From: Anaerolineae bacterium
Lineage (GTDB): Bacteria > Chloroflexota > Anaerolineae > Promineifilales > Promineifilaceae
DNA: 64,000 nucleotides
NCBI GenBank assembly: GCA_023954475.1
Contig: JAMLHW010000011.1
Span: forward strand, 1-64,000
Direction of reading: 5' to 3'
Positions 34,487-43,658 of the stretch are shown here, piece by piece. The first letter of the stretch is position 1. Each line of letters opens with the position of its first letter. Below the pieces are notes generated by a model. The model was not told where the DNA came from. It was given only the letters and a program-made list of their open reading frames with translations, and made no database searches. Position numbers and translations under genes: made by a program.

Positions 34487-35398
34487 TCATACGCCAAACG
34501 CGTGCGGCTGCGCCTCATACGCTCGACGCAACGCCTGGATACGGGCGCTGGTTTCGTTGTCCATAGATGCACCCCGGATCAGGTCTGCCATACGACCTTC
34601 ACGCTCCGCCCACCGGATCAGATCATCGACAATGTCGCTGAAATTATCGCCGATGGTTGCAACGACATCCAGCCGGACGCCCAACTGCGCTCGCAGCATG
34701 TGCGCCAAGCTACCGGAGTCATAAGCATTGATCAGCGCAGCATGAACCTGCCGGTAGCTTTCGGCCGATAGCAAGCTGGCTGTAGAATTCACAACCAGGG
34801 TGCCGGATGGGATCTGTTGGGCAGCAGCCAAAGCGCGGAGTTCTGTCGCCAGTGTATGAGCCTGCCGGTTGAATTGCTCCGGGACAACCGGTGTGCAGGT
34901 GAAACTGTGCCAACCGATGATCGGTTGCGGTGCGACCGAATCCAGTTGCATGAAACCGCTTAGCCAGCCGACGATAAACCGATCGCGAAACCGCCATCCG
35001 TACTGTGGCAATGGATCGATGGATGCCAGATCAGGCAGAAAATGCTGTGGCAAGACGATGTGGATGACTGCCTCGTGCTCGCTGTGCATGCCAGGATTGT
35101 GGGCGCGAAACTGGTGCCGATAGCGGAGCACCTGGCATCCGCCATCAACTTCTTCGGCCGATACGTCGAAATCATCCCTGTACTGCACGAGATGTAATGC
35201 GTCTTCCGGGCTTTTCTCGATGCGCAGCGTTCCGTCGGCGATATCGATCTCATTGGCCGTCGGCGGACGACTTTGTGGGCTGCAATACTTGCAGAAGACG
35301 AGATAACCGCCAAGAAAGCGTCGTTCTTCATACACCGTGACACAGGCATCACCTGTGCAGTCAATTACGCCTGTGATGACAAGAGGGGTCATACCCAT
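34487..35398 (-). CDS. EAD1 (effector-associated domain 1) protein with novel N-terminal domain
   Basis: 303 residues from ATG 35398, which has AAGGAG 8 nt upstream; a longer reading to 35518 lacks support. Residues about 206-295 match EAD1, a death-like adaptor helical domain (SYRQVHAALINAYDSGSLAH, LIRWAEREGRMADLI). EADs are known from bacterial conflict and immunity systems, where matching copies on two proteins bring sensor and effector together. The first 200 residues are not a family I recognise; they have Cys clusters (DCTGDAC, CKYC), a LRYRHQFRAHNPG segment and the FIVGWLSGFMQLD region. No enzymatic motif is evident. No second EAD1 protein lies in the window, so its partner must be encoded elsewhere. 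Confidence 0.7.
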   Translation of the reverse strand: MGMTPLVITGVIDCTGDACVTVYEERRFLGGYLVFCKYCSPQSRPPTANEIDIADGTLRIEKSPEDALHLVQYRDDFDVSAEEVDGGCQVLRYRHQFRAHNPGMHSEHEAVIHIVLPQHFLPDLASIDPLPQYGWRFRDRFIVGWLSGFMQLDSVAPQPIIGWHSFTCTPVVPEQFNRQAHTLATELRALAAAQQIPSGTLVVNSTASLLSAESYRQVHAALINAYDSGSLAHMLRAQLGVRLDVVATIGDNFSDIVDDLIRWAEREGRMADLIRGASMDNETSARIQALRRAYEAQPHAFGV

Positions 35399-35913
35399 GG
35401 TTTTACTCCTTGAATCGGCCGAAACATACCATACGGCACTCCGGACACAGAAGTCTATCCGACAAGCCAGGATTCTCTGTGTTGCACAATCACTATACAG
35501 GCTCGTTAACATCATCACAAGTGCTACATGTCATATCTTTTCTTGCAAGACCAATGCCGCAAAAAGCTGTTGCAACGCAATGGCATCCGGCGTGAACGAA
35601 AGCGTTTTTCGACGGATACAAACTCAAAACCGGAGTTGACGCCCAAGGCAGCGAGGTGCCTGACATTGCAGCATAGTGTGCTGCAAACGATACGAACATC
35701 GACCTACGACCGCCAAGCAAGCTACGGGTGATGTTAAAGGACACGATGTTGTCACCAGTGAGACTTGCCGAATAGACTCAATGTGATTACCCTCGGCTGA
35801 ATATGGTCTATGTACCGCACAGCTTGCCGTTGCCTAGTCGCAGGCATCTCGTCGCGCACTCTACCAGGTGGCAAGTTGGTTCCGTAACAAATTCGAGCAT
35901 GGAGTGCAACAAC
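35399..35913. other. 515-bp intergenic region with a small perfect dyad
   Basis: Divergent promoter region for the EAD1 gene and the membrane-protein/propeller pair. It holds a perfect dyad TTGCAGCA (35666-35673) / TGCTGCAA (35679-35686) with a 5-nt spacer, a likely operator, and a TCGGCCGA copy at 35415. Small ORFs here have no support. Confidence 0.35.
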
Positions 35914-36447
35914 ATGTCACGAGTAAATGATCACATACAGCAATGGCGTCTAGTAACACTGGTGCTTCTGCTTGTAGCTTTGCTGGGACCCTGGCTCTTT
36001 GATCGCGTGAATGTGCCCGCAGAATATCCTTGTTCTGCTCCTTATATCCGATTGGAAGGTGATTTTTGCGGCATGCCGCACTCAGGTATGTGGCTTGTGG
36101 CAACGTTTGTCAGCGGATTCGGCCGAGGCGCAATTGCTGGTGAGTTTTCATTGGTTGAAACAGGTCGCGCTCTACTTTCTAGCCTGATTCCCTTCATACT
36201 GGTCATGCCGGTTCTTAGTGCACTAATCCTCATTTGGCGCGGAAATAATAACATACTGCTGCGCGTGATGAACGTGGTCATATGGGGCTTGGCTGCCACT
36301 CTGAGCTGGTTTATGATCTTGATGCAAACACCTTCAGGCATACCTCCGCTTCAATTTTGGGGTCTTTGGCTCTATGGTGGCGTGACAACTGCAAATTTCG
36401 TCTTCGAGGCTATAGCGCTGTTCGGTAGAGGGAGGCGTGAACAATGA
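35914..36447 (+). CDS. Four-helix integral membrane protein of unknown function
   Basis: About 177 residues from ATG 35914, chosen because GGAG lies 9 nt upstream and the first hydrophobic helix (LVTLVLLLVALLGPWLF) follows closely. About four or five membrane segments; a short extracytoplasmic stretch contains two cysteines (YPCSAPY, GDFCGMPH) that could form a disulfide. No family recognised. It overlaps the FG-GAP protein gene by 4 bp (ATGA), so the two are translationally coupled and probably work together at the membrane. Confidence 0.7.
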   Translation: MSRVNDHIQQWRLVTLVLLLVALLGPWLFDRVNVPAEYPCSAPYIRLEGDFCGMPHSGMWLVATFVSGFGRGAIAGEFSLVETGRALLSSLIPFILVMPVLSALILIWRGNNNILLRVMNVVIWGLAATLSWFMILMQTPSGIPPLQFWGLWLYGGVTTANFVFEAIALFGRGRREQ

Positions 36448-37745
36448 CACATCAGGCACAATCTGCACAAGCCGGTAATGCACAGGAAAAACCATCCGGA
36501 TTCAGGCGACATAGAAATTGGGTTGTCGTAGGGGTTCTGGGTGGGATTATGGGCTTGATTATACTGACGCCTTTGCTGCTGAGCGCCTGGATCGTGACTC
36601 TGGACAATCAGGGTACATTTCACAACACGACCGATTCGGCCGATTTCGACGGCGACGGCGACCTCGATGTCCTCCTGCACAATGTCCGCACTGAATCGGA
36701 GTTCACCGCATTTGGTGGACCGACTCTGTGGTGGAATCAGGGAAATGGTCAATTCTCGGCCAGCCAATTACAACAACCGGCAGGCGAGGCCGGCGGCTGG
36801 GCTTCAGCTGCCGGTGATTTTGATCTGGATGGCGATTTCGACTTGGCCGTCTTTATGGGGCATCATCTGCGCCTACAGATGAACCAGGGCGGAGCCCAAG
36901 AAGGACAAATGGGCGTTTTTAACAGAGGTGTTGCTCTCAGTGGGCCAGAGGAAAATGGACAGTACGGCACTTTCATAGTGGGCGATCTCGACAGCGACGG
37001 GTGGGTAGATGGCGTCGTTGTCGGTTGCTGCGGGCGCATCTTTACACTGAAAAATGATGATGATACGCCTAACGTCTCAGGGGTATGGCTCAACAAATGG
37101 GGTGAGGGAAATGGGCCAGGCCAAATGTTCGGATTATCTGCGCTCGACGGGCTGGCAGTACGGGCGGCACAATTGGGCGATCTCGACGGTGACGGGGATC
37201 TCGATCTGTTTGCGGCTGTCATGGCACCCAATACAGGACGCCATACAGATTCGGCCGATCGCATTATTCTCAACGATGGAGCAGGCAACTTTACCGATTC
37301 CGGCCAGCGCCTGGGTACAAGCGACAGCACAGCTGTAGCATTGGGCGATCTGGATGGCGATGGTGACCTGGACGCGATAGTCGGTAGCGTACAAGGAGCA
37401 CATGTGTGGCTCAATCAAGGTCGGGCCCAAGGCGGGCAGGAAGGCCAATTTGCGATGGTCGCGCAGTCGTTAGGCAGCGAACACGTGGCACATCTATTCC
37501 TGAATGACTTCGATCAGGATGGCGATCTGGATGTCCTGCTTGGCAGTGCTACACGAGCACACATCTGGTGGAACGATGGGCAAGCGGTACTATCGCAAGC
37601 GGACCAACGCTTGCGTTACTCCAAACGGGACGGTTTAGCAGTCGGTGATTTCGACGGCAACGGGCTGGCTGACATCTTCACCGCTGCCTATGACGACAGC
37701 TATCGAGTCTGGTTCAACAGGGGAAACGGAATATTTAGGCCCTAA
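36444..37745 (+). CDS. Membrane-anchored FG-GAP/VCBS beta-propeller protein
   Basis: 433 residues: a single N-terminal membrane helix (about 27-50, VVVGVLGGIMGLIILTPLLL) and then an extracytoplasmic seven-bladed-propeller-like region with repeated calcium-binding loops (DFDGDGDLDVLL, DFDLDGDFDLAVF, DLDGDGDLDLFAA, DFDQDGDLDVLLG, DFDGNGLADIF). Such FG-GAP propellers mediate binding to ligands or other surface proteins. Coupled to the membrane protein just upstream. The SADFDGDGD segment is encoded across a TCGGCCGA palindrome. No catalytic domain is attached. Confidence 0.85.
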   Translation: MTHQAQSAQAGNAQEKPSGFRRHRNWVVVGVLGGIMGLIILTPLLLSAWIVTLDNQGTFHNTTDSADFDGDGDLDVLLHNVRTESEFTAFGGPTLWWNQGNGQFSASQLQQPAGEAGGWASAAGDFDLDGDFDLAVFMGHHLRLQMNQGGAQEGQMGVFNRGVALSGPEENGQYGTFIVGDLDSDGWVDGVVVGCCGRIFTLKNDDDTPNVSGVWLNKWGEGNGPGQMFGLSALDGLAVRAAQLGDLDGDGDLDLFAAVMAPNTGRHTDSADRIILNDGAGNFTDSGQRLGTSDSTAVALGDLDGDGDLDAIVGSVQGAHVWLNQGRAQGGQEGQFAMVAQSLGSEHVAHLFLNDFDQDGDLDVLLGSATRAHIWWNDGQAVLSQADQRLRYSKRDGLAVGDFDGNGLADIFTAAYDDSYRVWFNRGNGIFRP

Positions 37746-37833
37746 AACCGCACGCCTCTTTTAAGCACAGAGCCACACAAAGAAATGATTTTGCTGCGAC
37801 TCTGTACTTACTGAACCTGTTAGAGGTTTAGTA

Positions 37834-39012
37834 TTATTCAGCGAGTGGCAACGATTTATGCCGCTGTTCCGCCAGCCATTTAATCTCTTCGGCGGCAGCA
37901 ACGCGGCGCATGCTCAGACCAATGCGTTGTTGCTCAGGCTGGATAGAGACGATGCGAGTGAGCACGCGCTCGTTCAGTTGCAAAAGATCGCCGGGTTTCC
38001 CAGACACATATAGGGGCATTTCGCTTACGTGAATCAAGCCCTCAACCCCTGCATCAAAGCGTACAAATGCACCGAAATCGGTTATCGATGTCACGACACC
38101 GTCAATCAGATCGCCGACCGTGTACTCTGCTGCAAACTGTTCCCACGGATCTGGCAGAAGCTGCTTACGGCTGAGACTGACGCGTTTGCGCTCAACATCA
38201 ATATCTATCACCATAACTTCGATCTCGTCGTCGACTGTCAATTTGGCAGAAGGATGATCAATATGGTGCCAGGTTATTTCAGAAATGTGCAGCAGCCCTG
38301 TCAGTACGCCGAAGTTGATGAACGCGCCGTATTTGACCAGATTGACAATCTGTCCTGATATGACCTGCCCAATTGCGAGTGTTTCCAACTGTTTTTTCTG
38401 CTGCTCTTCGTATGCTTTGGCCGCCGACATGATGATTCGTTGGCGATTGCGATCCAGTTCGATTATCTGGACCGGTAGTACAGAACCGACGAGTTTGGCT
38501 TTTTTGTGGGTGTATTCACGACGATCATGTGTGTTTTTGAGCATCGGAATGTGCGAATTGGGTACAAATCCTTCTAATCGGCCGAATTGCACCAGAATGC
38601 CGCCTTTATTGTGTCCGACAACTTCCAACTCCATCAAAGATTGGTCATTGAAGCATTCCTCAGCACGTTGCCAGTCCTGTTCTCTTTGTCCTTTTTCCAA
38701 CGAGACCAACAATTCCTGATTATTGACAGGTGTGTGCGTAACATAAACCGGAACGACATCACCAGTCTCCAATTCATCGAGAAAGTGATCATCCACTTCT
38801 GCCAACTCCTGTGGCGGAACAATGGCATCCCTTTTGGCACCTACATCGAGAATAACCAGATTATCGTCCAGCACGAGGATTGTGCCTTCCACAATCTCGC
38901 CACGACGCAACAATTCGGGCTCATGTGCATTGAGGAGCGTTTCGAAGCGCTCATCACTGGGCAGGGTAGGGGAGGTTGGTTGATTGGTCGTTTTTACTTG
39001 TTGAACTAACAT
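37834..39012 (-). CDS. rpsA: Ribosomal protein S1-like RNA-binding protein (four S1 domains)
   Basis: 392 residues with four OB-fold S1 domains at about 38-107, 125-198, 213-284 and 298-370 (for example GQIVNLVKYGAFINFG and GVVTSITDFGAFVRFD with LIHVSEM). S1 binds mRNA on the 30S subunit and helps start translation; four-domain forms are usual outside Proteobacteria. The start ATG has AAGGAG 5 nt upstream. It is the only translation-related gene here; whether it is the main S1 or a second copy cannot be told from the window. A C-rich small RNA family and leaderless genes in the same region make translation control of interest, but no link is shown. Confidence 0.88.
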   Translation of the reverse strand: MLVQQVKTTNQPTSPTLPSDERFETLLNAHEPELLRRGEIVEGTILVLDDNLVILDVGAKRDAIVPPQELAEVDDHFLDELETGDVVPVYVTHTPVNNQELLVSLEKGQREQDWQRAEECFNDQSLMELEVVGHNKGGILVQFGRLEGFVPNSHIPMLKNTHDRREYTHKKAKLVGSVLPVQIIELDRNRQRIIMSAAKAYEEQQKKQLETLAIGQVISGQIVNLVKYGAFINFGVLTGLLHISEITWHHIDHPSAKLTVDDEIEVMVIDIDVERKRVSLSRKQLLPDPWEQFAAEYTVGDLIDGVVTSITDFGAFVRFDAGVEGLIHVSEMPLYVSGKPGDLLQLNERVLTRIVSIQPEQQRIGLSMRRVAAAEEIKWLAEQRHKSLPLAE

Positions 39013-39371
39013 AAACTCCTTTTCTTGGTTGATGATTGATATGGTCGGATTCCGACCTTGTCTTTGGCAGTTTGCCGCACTGCTGGTTTCAGCATAACAA
39101 ATGATGGCTAATATCGCAACGTTTCCTGAGAGTAAGAGCGATTAATTTTCGTGTGTGGCTTGTGGGATTACGTCGAGCCGCAACCATAATTATTGCCGGT
39201 ATTTGACCTATTGAGCGTAGCGTGCTTTGGTAGCCTGCTCAAAGATTTCACTATCGCCGGTAACAGTGCGAGCAGCAATCTATTGGCTTTTGCCTGTCAG
39301 TTTCTCGTGTTGCACACACGACGTTCCTTCCACATGCATCGGATTTGAGCGAAGTTCGATGACTGATTACT

Positions 39372-39455
39372 CTGTAACAAAAGAAGCCTAGCTTTTTCGT
39401 CTGGTGCAAACTCTACTCATAGCAAAAGCTAGGCTTCTAAAAACTTCCGTTACAG
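39372..39455. repeat. Long perfect inverted repeat (15-bp stem plus outer 7-bp arms)
   Basis: AGAAGCCTAGCTTTT (39382-39396) is exactly complementary to AAAAGCTAGGCTTCT (39424-39438), with outer arms CTGTAAC (39372-39378) and GTTACAG (39449-39455). Read on the minus strand the stem is followed by TTTTGTT, like an intrinsic terminator, but no minus-strand gene lies upstream. It could end an unannotated small RNA or be a small non-autonomous element. Confidence 0.6.
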
Positions 39456-39513
39456 TGTACTGATTCTGACGTTTTCACTGGCTTAAAACTGCATGTTATT
39501 TACGCAATTCGTG

Positions 39514-39544
39514 GACAAAGATCGTTCCCAATACGGTCTTTCTG
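39514..39544 (+). repeat. Repeated intergenic hairpin, copy A
   Basis: GACAAAGATCG, nine-base loop, CGGTCTTTCTGC; stem AAAGATCG/CGGTCTTT (39517-39541, one G-U). It shares GACAAAGAYCG-N9-CGGTCTKTCTGC and a downstream GTTTCCAC/GTTCCAC with copy B at 50346-50376. Confidence 0.45.
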
Positions 39545-39723
39545 CTGAGATTGTTTCCACTCCCCACTGATTACAGTCAAACCTGACTCATATATGCTAT
39601 TGATAAAGCATAAGCCGCCCGCCGCAGTGGAGCGGATACTGCCCCGGAAGCGTGTTTTGTCACGCTCGCTCGCTGCCACTGGCGCACAGCCTGAACGCCT
39701 TCGTGAGTTTTCAGAGTATCGTC

Positions 39724-40221
39724 ATGCAGCTTCTAACTGACTCTCCGTACATCGACATCATCGTTGTCGTCATCGCCAACGTGATCAACCTGGGAATGGT
39801 TGCGATTTTCTTGGTGCGTACGCAAGGCAAACCGCAGTTGGAGCGACGTATCGGCCGACTGCAAATCATGCTGGCCTTACCCTTATTCACAGCCGTAGTC
39901 TACAACACCATCAAGCAACGGCCGTGGTGGACATTGGTTCTGCCTGCCTTGTTGGTTGCCTTTTTGGTGATCGAACTGGTGCTGGATTACATCCTTAACA
40001 CCAACTTCCGCCGGATGCGGCTGCTCGGACCCTATCTGTTGCTCTACTACGTGGCCCTGACAGGTATGATCGGCTACGCCTTTCTAACGCATGAACTGCT
40101 CGGCTTCGTCACGTTGGTAACCTATTATGCCCAATTGGGTGCTACCGCTTATTCGTACCGCAAAGTCGGGCACGGTATAGGATCGCCAAACAGTCCCGCA
40201 TTCAATCAAGGCCATACCTGA
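39724..40221 (+). CDS. Integral membrane protein of unknown function
   Basis: About 165 residues with four to five membrane helices: IDIIVVVIANVINLGMVAIF, IMLALPLFTAVVYNT, LVLPALLVAFLVIELVLDYI, LLLYYVALTGMIGYAF and LLGFVTLVTYYAQLG. No family recognised. ATG 39724 is chosen because the first helix begins shortly after and the upstream 24 codons look random; the Shine-Dalgarno is weak. Its stop overlaps the start of the acetyltransferase gene by one base, so it heads a four-gene operon. Confidence 0.7.
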   Translation: MQLLTDSPYIDIIVVVIANVINLGMVAIFLVRTQGKPQLERRIGRLQIMLALPLFTAVVYNTIKQRPWWTLVLPALLVAFLVIELVLDYILNTNFRRMRLLGPYLLLYYVALTGMIGYAFLTHELLGFVTLVTYYAQLGATAYSYRKVGHGIGSPNSPAFNQGHT

Positions 40222-41171
40222 TGGCAACAATAATGAGACCTTACCGATCAGAAAACGATTTTTGGCAGATGCGGATCTTCTTGCGCGATCTATTCTTGCG
40301 TAATGGCCGCTGCGAGCGGAGTTGGCAGACGTATCGGCTCGACTACTGGCGTTGGCATGGCGCCGCCAATCTGGAACATGGGCCATTGGCGGAAAAAGTG
40401 TTTCTGTGGGAATCGGCCGAATTCGGCCTCGTCGCCATCCTCAACAGTGAAGCGCCCGGCTACGCCTACCTGCAACTGCCTGCCGAACACCGGAGCACAG
40501 CTTTGTTGCATGAGATGGTGTCCGTTGCACTGCAGCACTTGAGCGTGCCGCAACCATCAGGCACCTGCCGATTGTTGCTCAGCTGTTTTGACGACGACAG
40601 GGAGCTACAAACCATTTTGAGCGCACGCGACTTCCGTAAAACACCCTACCACGAAAATGGCCATGCGCGCTCCCTTTTGGAGCCCCTTCCCACTGTTGAT
40701 CTGCCCGCTGGCTACAGTATCCGCGCCCTGCGTGATGAGACTGAGCTACCGGCACGCAGCTGGCTCTCGTGGCGGGCATTCCATCCTGACGAGCCGGACA
40801 GCGCCTTCGAGGGCTGGGATTGGTATCGGAACATTCAACGTGCCCCGCTGTACCACCGCGAGCTTGACCTTGTTGTCGAAGCGCCAGAGGACATGTTAGT
40901 TGCGTTTACCACCATCTGGTTTGATGATGTGACGCGTACCGGCGCTTTCGAACCGGTCGGCACCCATCCCGACTATCAACGCCGTGGTTTGGGTCGGGCC
41001 CTGCTGACTGAAGGTATGCGGCGGCTGCGCGAACGTGGAGCCACATTGGCAACTGTCGGCTCCGGGACACCGGCGGCCCGTGCTTTTTATGAATCGCTCG
41101 GTATGGTCGTTGCCGACCGAGCCGAGTTTTGGGAATACAACAACCCCTGCGTCACACTGACGCACAACTGA
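40221..41171 (+). CDS. GNAT family N-acetyltransferase (tandem GNAT fold)
   Basis: 316 residues. The C-terminal half has a complete GNAT core: PVGTHPDYQRRGLGRALL, matching the acetyl-CoA binding V/G-x-x-x-x-Q/R-x-x-G-x-G/A motif, then a strand and helix (ARAFYESLGMVVA). The N-terminal half resembles a degenerate GNAT fold, as in many Chloroflexota tandem-GNAT proteins. It would acetylate an unknown amine. One-base overlap with the preceding gene, and 14 bp before a small conserved gene with a strong Shine-Dalgarno. Confidence 0.85.
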   Translation: MATIMRPYRSENDFWQMRIFLRDLFLRNGRCERSWQTYRLDYWRWHGAANLEHGPLAEKVFLWESAEFGLVAILNSEAPGYAYLQLPAEHRSTALLHEMVSVALQHLSVPQPSGTCRLLLSCFDDDRELQTILSARDFRKTPYHENGHARSLLEPLPTVDLPAGYSIRALRDETELPARSWLSWRAFHPDEPDSAFEGWDWYRNIQRAPLYHRELDLVVEAPEDMLVAFTTIWFDDVTRTGAFEPVGTHPDYQRRGLGRALLTEGMRRLRERGATLATVGSGTPAARAFYESLGMVVADRAEFWEYNNPCVTLTHN

Positions 41172-41185
41172 CTGGAGGTAGTGAG

Positions 41186-41368
41186 ATGAAATATCGTGTA
41201 CACCGTTTTGAAATAAAAATGACTCGTGATCAGCACAGACTGGAAGAGTTCCTCAATCAACTGGAAGGCGAATTGGTGACGATCATTCCTAATGTCACGC
41301 CCGTGCCGGCGACCTTTGTCGACTTTGTCCTGATTGTTGAGCGTCTGTACACTGAAAAATCGCCGTAG
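41186..41368 (+). CDS. Small protein of unknown function
   Basis: 60 residues beginning MKYRVHRFEIKM, with a central helix (DQHRLEEFLNQLEGEL) and strands (VTIIPNV, FVDFVLIVERL): a compact alpha/beta fold, likely a small ferredoxin-like sandwich. The start is fixed by TGGAGG seven nucleotides upstream of ATG 41186. It is cotranscribed with the acetyltransferase and serine hydrolase genes. No catalytic residues visible. Confidence 0.65.
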   Translation: MKYRVHRFEIKMTRDQHRLEEFLNQLEGELVTIIPNVTPVPATFVDFVLIVERLYTEKSP

Positions 41369-41414
41369 TAGCCTGTGTCGCTGAAGACGACCGGGTCTAA
41401 AAAGGAGCGGCAGA

Positions 41415-43496
41415 ATGAGAACCAAAGGTTTATTCGTCTTCATGGCACTGCTAGTGGGAATTGCGGTCAGTGCATCACCCGCATCGGCTCAATCACAGGC
41501 GGTGGACGAGGCAACGCTAGCGGCGTTTTCGGCCGAATTGGAGACCATCCGTCAAGCGCTGCACATCCCCGGCTGGTCGGTCGCCATCGTGTCCGGGCAG
41601 GAGTTAGTGTGGGCAGAAGGGTTTGGCTATGCGGACATCGAAGAGGGTATTCCGGCTTCGGCCGAAACACCTTACCACCTCGCCTCCGTCACCAAACCTA
41701 TTGCCGCCACGTTGTTGATGCAACTCGTAGAAGAAGGCGTCGTCAACTTGAACGATCCGGTCGCGCAATACGGCGTCCGGCGCGATAATCCGGATATCAC
41801 TGTGTGGCATTTGCTCACGCACACATCGGAAGGCGTTCCGGGTACCACGCATCAGTACAGCGGCAACTACTACGCCGACTTGGGTCAGGTCATCCAGGCA
41901 GCAACCGGGCAACCGTTTGCCACGCTACTGGCAGAGCGCATGCTGGTTCCGCTGAACATGGAACGCACGGCCCCAAATCCAGACTGGTATCCCGGCAGTC
42001 CCGCTGCCTTCCCGACTGTTATGGGTTGGACATCTGATCTGCGCCAAACTCCGTCTGTCTACCACGATCTGGCGCGCCCATACCAATTTGACGCTGACTA
42101 TGACAATGTGTCTGGCTCCTACCCTATGCACTTCAGCCCTGCGGCCGGTCTGCTGTCCACCGTCGTCGATATTGCCAAATTTGACATTGCGCTCGATCAA
42201 GGCGTGCTCGTCACACCGGCGACGCGTGAGCAAATGTTCACGCCGGCGCGCTCAAATGATGGTGATGAATTGATCTACAGCTTGGGCTGGTACACACAAA
42301 CCTACCGCGATGACCGGCTCGTATATCACAGCGGCGGCTGGGATCCGTCCGTCTCTGCGCTGCTGTTGAAGGTGCCCGATCAGCAGTTGACCTTTATTCT
42401 GTTGGCCAACAACTACAATCTGACGCGTCCGTTTCCGCTGGGAGAGGGCGATGTTCTCTATTCAACACCCGCGTTGGCGTTCTACAAACATTTCGTCTTG
42501 CCACGCCACGCAGATAGTGCCGTGCCAACGATCAATTGGGAAGCACCCGCTACAAGCATCGTGCAGCAACTACGCCAGGTGCCAGATCCGGCGGTTCGCG
42601 ACCTACTGGAGCACGAATTGTGGTCGTATCGTAAGCTGTTTGCCAGCGTCGGCCGATTTGACCGCGCCGAGATGCTGTATACCGTTCATCAACAGGCGTT
42701 TCCTGAATATGCAGCGTCACGCATCGATCCGGTCGCATACGGTGGCAATGGGCCGGTGGCTGATCCACAGCCCGTCTCACTACGGCCTGATCACGTGTTG
42801 ACTATCGGCCGATTCTTTACAGCCTGGCTGCTGCTGACGCTACTGGCGTTTGTCGTTTTGCTGATTGACTTGCGACGTTCACTGGGGGTTGCGCTGCCGA
42901 TCAAGCTGGCATGGCTATTCGCCACACTGCTGTTTGGCATTTTGAGCTGGATAGCGTATCGGGTTTCCGACTATCGCTATCAGCGCAAAAACGGCGAACC
43001 AATGCCAGCCTGGCTGCGAGCGTTTGGCCCCACATTGTATAGCGTTACCGGACAGGTGGCTGCACTGCTTGTGGTCTTGGCCATTGTGGTAGTCTACTTC
43101 CCGGATAGCGATGGGGCAGCTCTGTTTGCCATACCGGCTATGTTCCTGACGGGATGGCTGCTGCTCAGAGGTCCGCTGGCGGCCTGGGCACGACAGAAGA
43201 CGTATTGGCAAGCGTTACGCCACACGTTCTTCATCGAGTTGGCATCCACGTTGCCTGTTGTCATCGGTGTGCTGACCGTTCTGGTTTTGGTGACTGATCG
43301 ATACTTGCGCAGCCTGGGACCAATGAGTCCGTTTTATTGGGCGACTTTGCCGTTGGCAGGCGTGGCCGGTGCGCTGCTACTCTATCCGGTCAACTGCTGG
43401 CTGGTGCAGCGCGGGCGATGTGACTGGCCTGCCATGTATCAGGGCAGTGACAGTGATTTGGTTTTATCGCATGAAACGCTAGCCAAAGTGTACTGA
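41415..43496 (+). CDS. Exported serine hydrolase of the class C beta-lactamase family with membrane domain
   Basis: 693 residues: signal peptide (about 1-25, FVFMALLVGIAVSASPASA), then a penicillin-binding-like hydrolase with nucleophile motif SVTK (S91, K94), a YSG in place of the usual YxN (Y148), and HSGG near residue 310, then a C-terminal region of about five to six membrane helices from about residue 460. The catalytic Ser/Lys/Tyr set is retained, so esterase or D-amino-peptidase activity is plausible; beta-lactamase activity should not be assumed. GGAG eight nucleotides upstream supports the ATG. Last gene of the 39724 operon. Confidence 0.85.
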   Translation: MRTKGLFVFMALLVGIAVSASPASAQSQAVDEATLAAFSAELETIRQALHIPGWSVAIVSGQELVWAEGFGYADIEEGIPASAETPYHLASVTKPIAATLLMQLVEEGVVNLNDPVAQYGVRRDNPDITVWHLLTHTSEGVPGTTHQYSGNYYADLGQVIQAATGQPFATLLAERMLVPLNMERTAPNPDWYPGSPAAFPTVMGWTSDLRQTPSVYHDLARPYQFDADYDNVSGSYPMHFSPAAGLLSTVVDIAKFDIALDQGVLVTPATREQMFTPARSNDGDELIYSLGWYTQTYRDDRLVYHSGGWDPSVSALLLKVPDQQLTFILLANNYNLTRPFPLGEGDVLYSTPALAFYKHFVLPRHADSAVPTINWEAPATSIVQQLRQVPDPAVRDLLEHELWSYRKLFASVGRFDRAEMLYTVHQQAFPEYAASRIDPVAYGGNGPVADPQPVSLRPDHVLTIGRFFTAWLLLTLLAFVVLLIDLRRSLGVALPIKLAWLFATLLFGILSWIAYRVSDYRYQRKNGEPMPAWLRAFGPTLYSVTGQVAALLVVLAIVVVYFPDSDGAALFAIPAMFLTGWLLLRGPLAAWARQKTYWQALRHTFFIELASTLPVVIGVLTVLVLVTDRYLRSLGPMSPFYWATLPLAGVAGALLLYPVNCWLVQRGRCDWPAMYQGSDSDLVLSHETLAKVY

Positions 43497-43507
43497 CGGG
43501 TCATTCT

Positions 43508-43531
43508 CACTCCTATACGGGTATCAGAGTG
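43508..43531 (+). terminator. Hairpin after the serine hydrolase gene
   Basis: CACTC (43508-43512) with GAGTG (43527-43531) and inner ATAC/GTAT; no T run. Confidence 0.35.
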
Positions 43532-43658
43532 CAGGGAGAACTGTGCCTGTTGTGATCTTTATCTGGTTTATGTCTGACGAACGTCACTTCCAAACGCAAG
43601 GCGGATTGTCAATGATTGGGGCAAGCGCACCTGTTCAGTGCGTTCAGTGAACGCTGCT

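Larger units (their letters stand above)
39013..39723. other. 711-bp intergenic region with two RNA-like structures
   Basis: Between the divergent S1 gene and the 39724 operon. It contains the 39372-39455 long inverted repeat and the 39514-39544 hairpin described separately. No ORF with a credible start was found in the remainder. Confidence 0.4.

Noticed and set aside
35528-35731. Small ORF between the EAD1 gene and the membrane-protein pair
   Set aside because: No ribosome site or conserved pattern, and it spans a dyad that looks like an operator.
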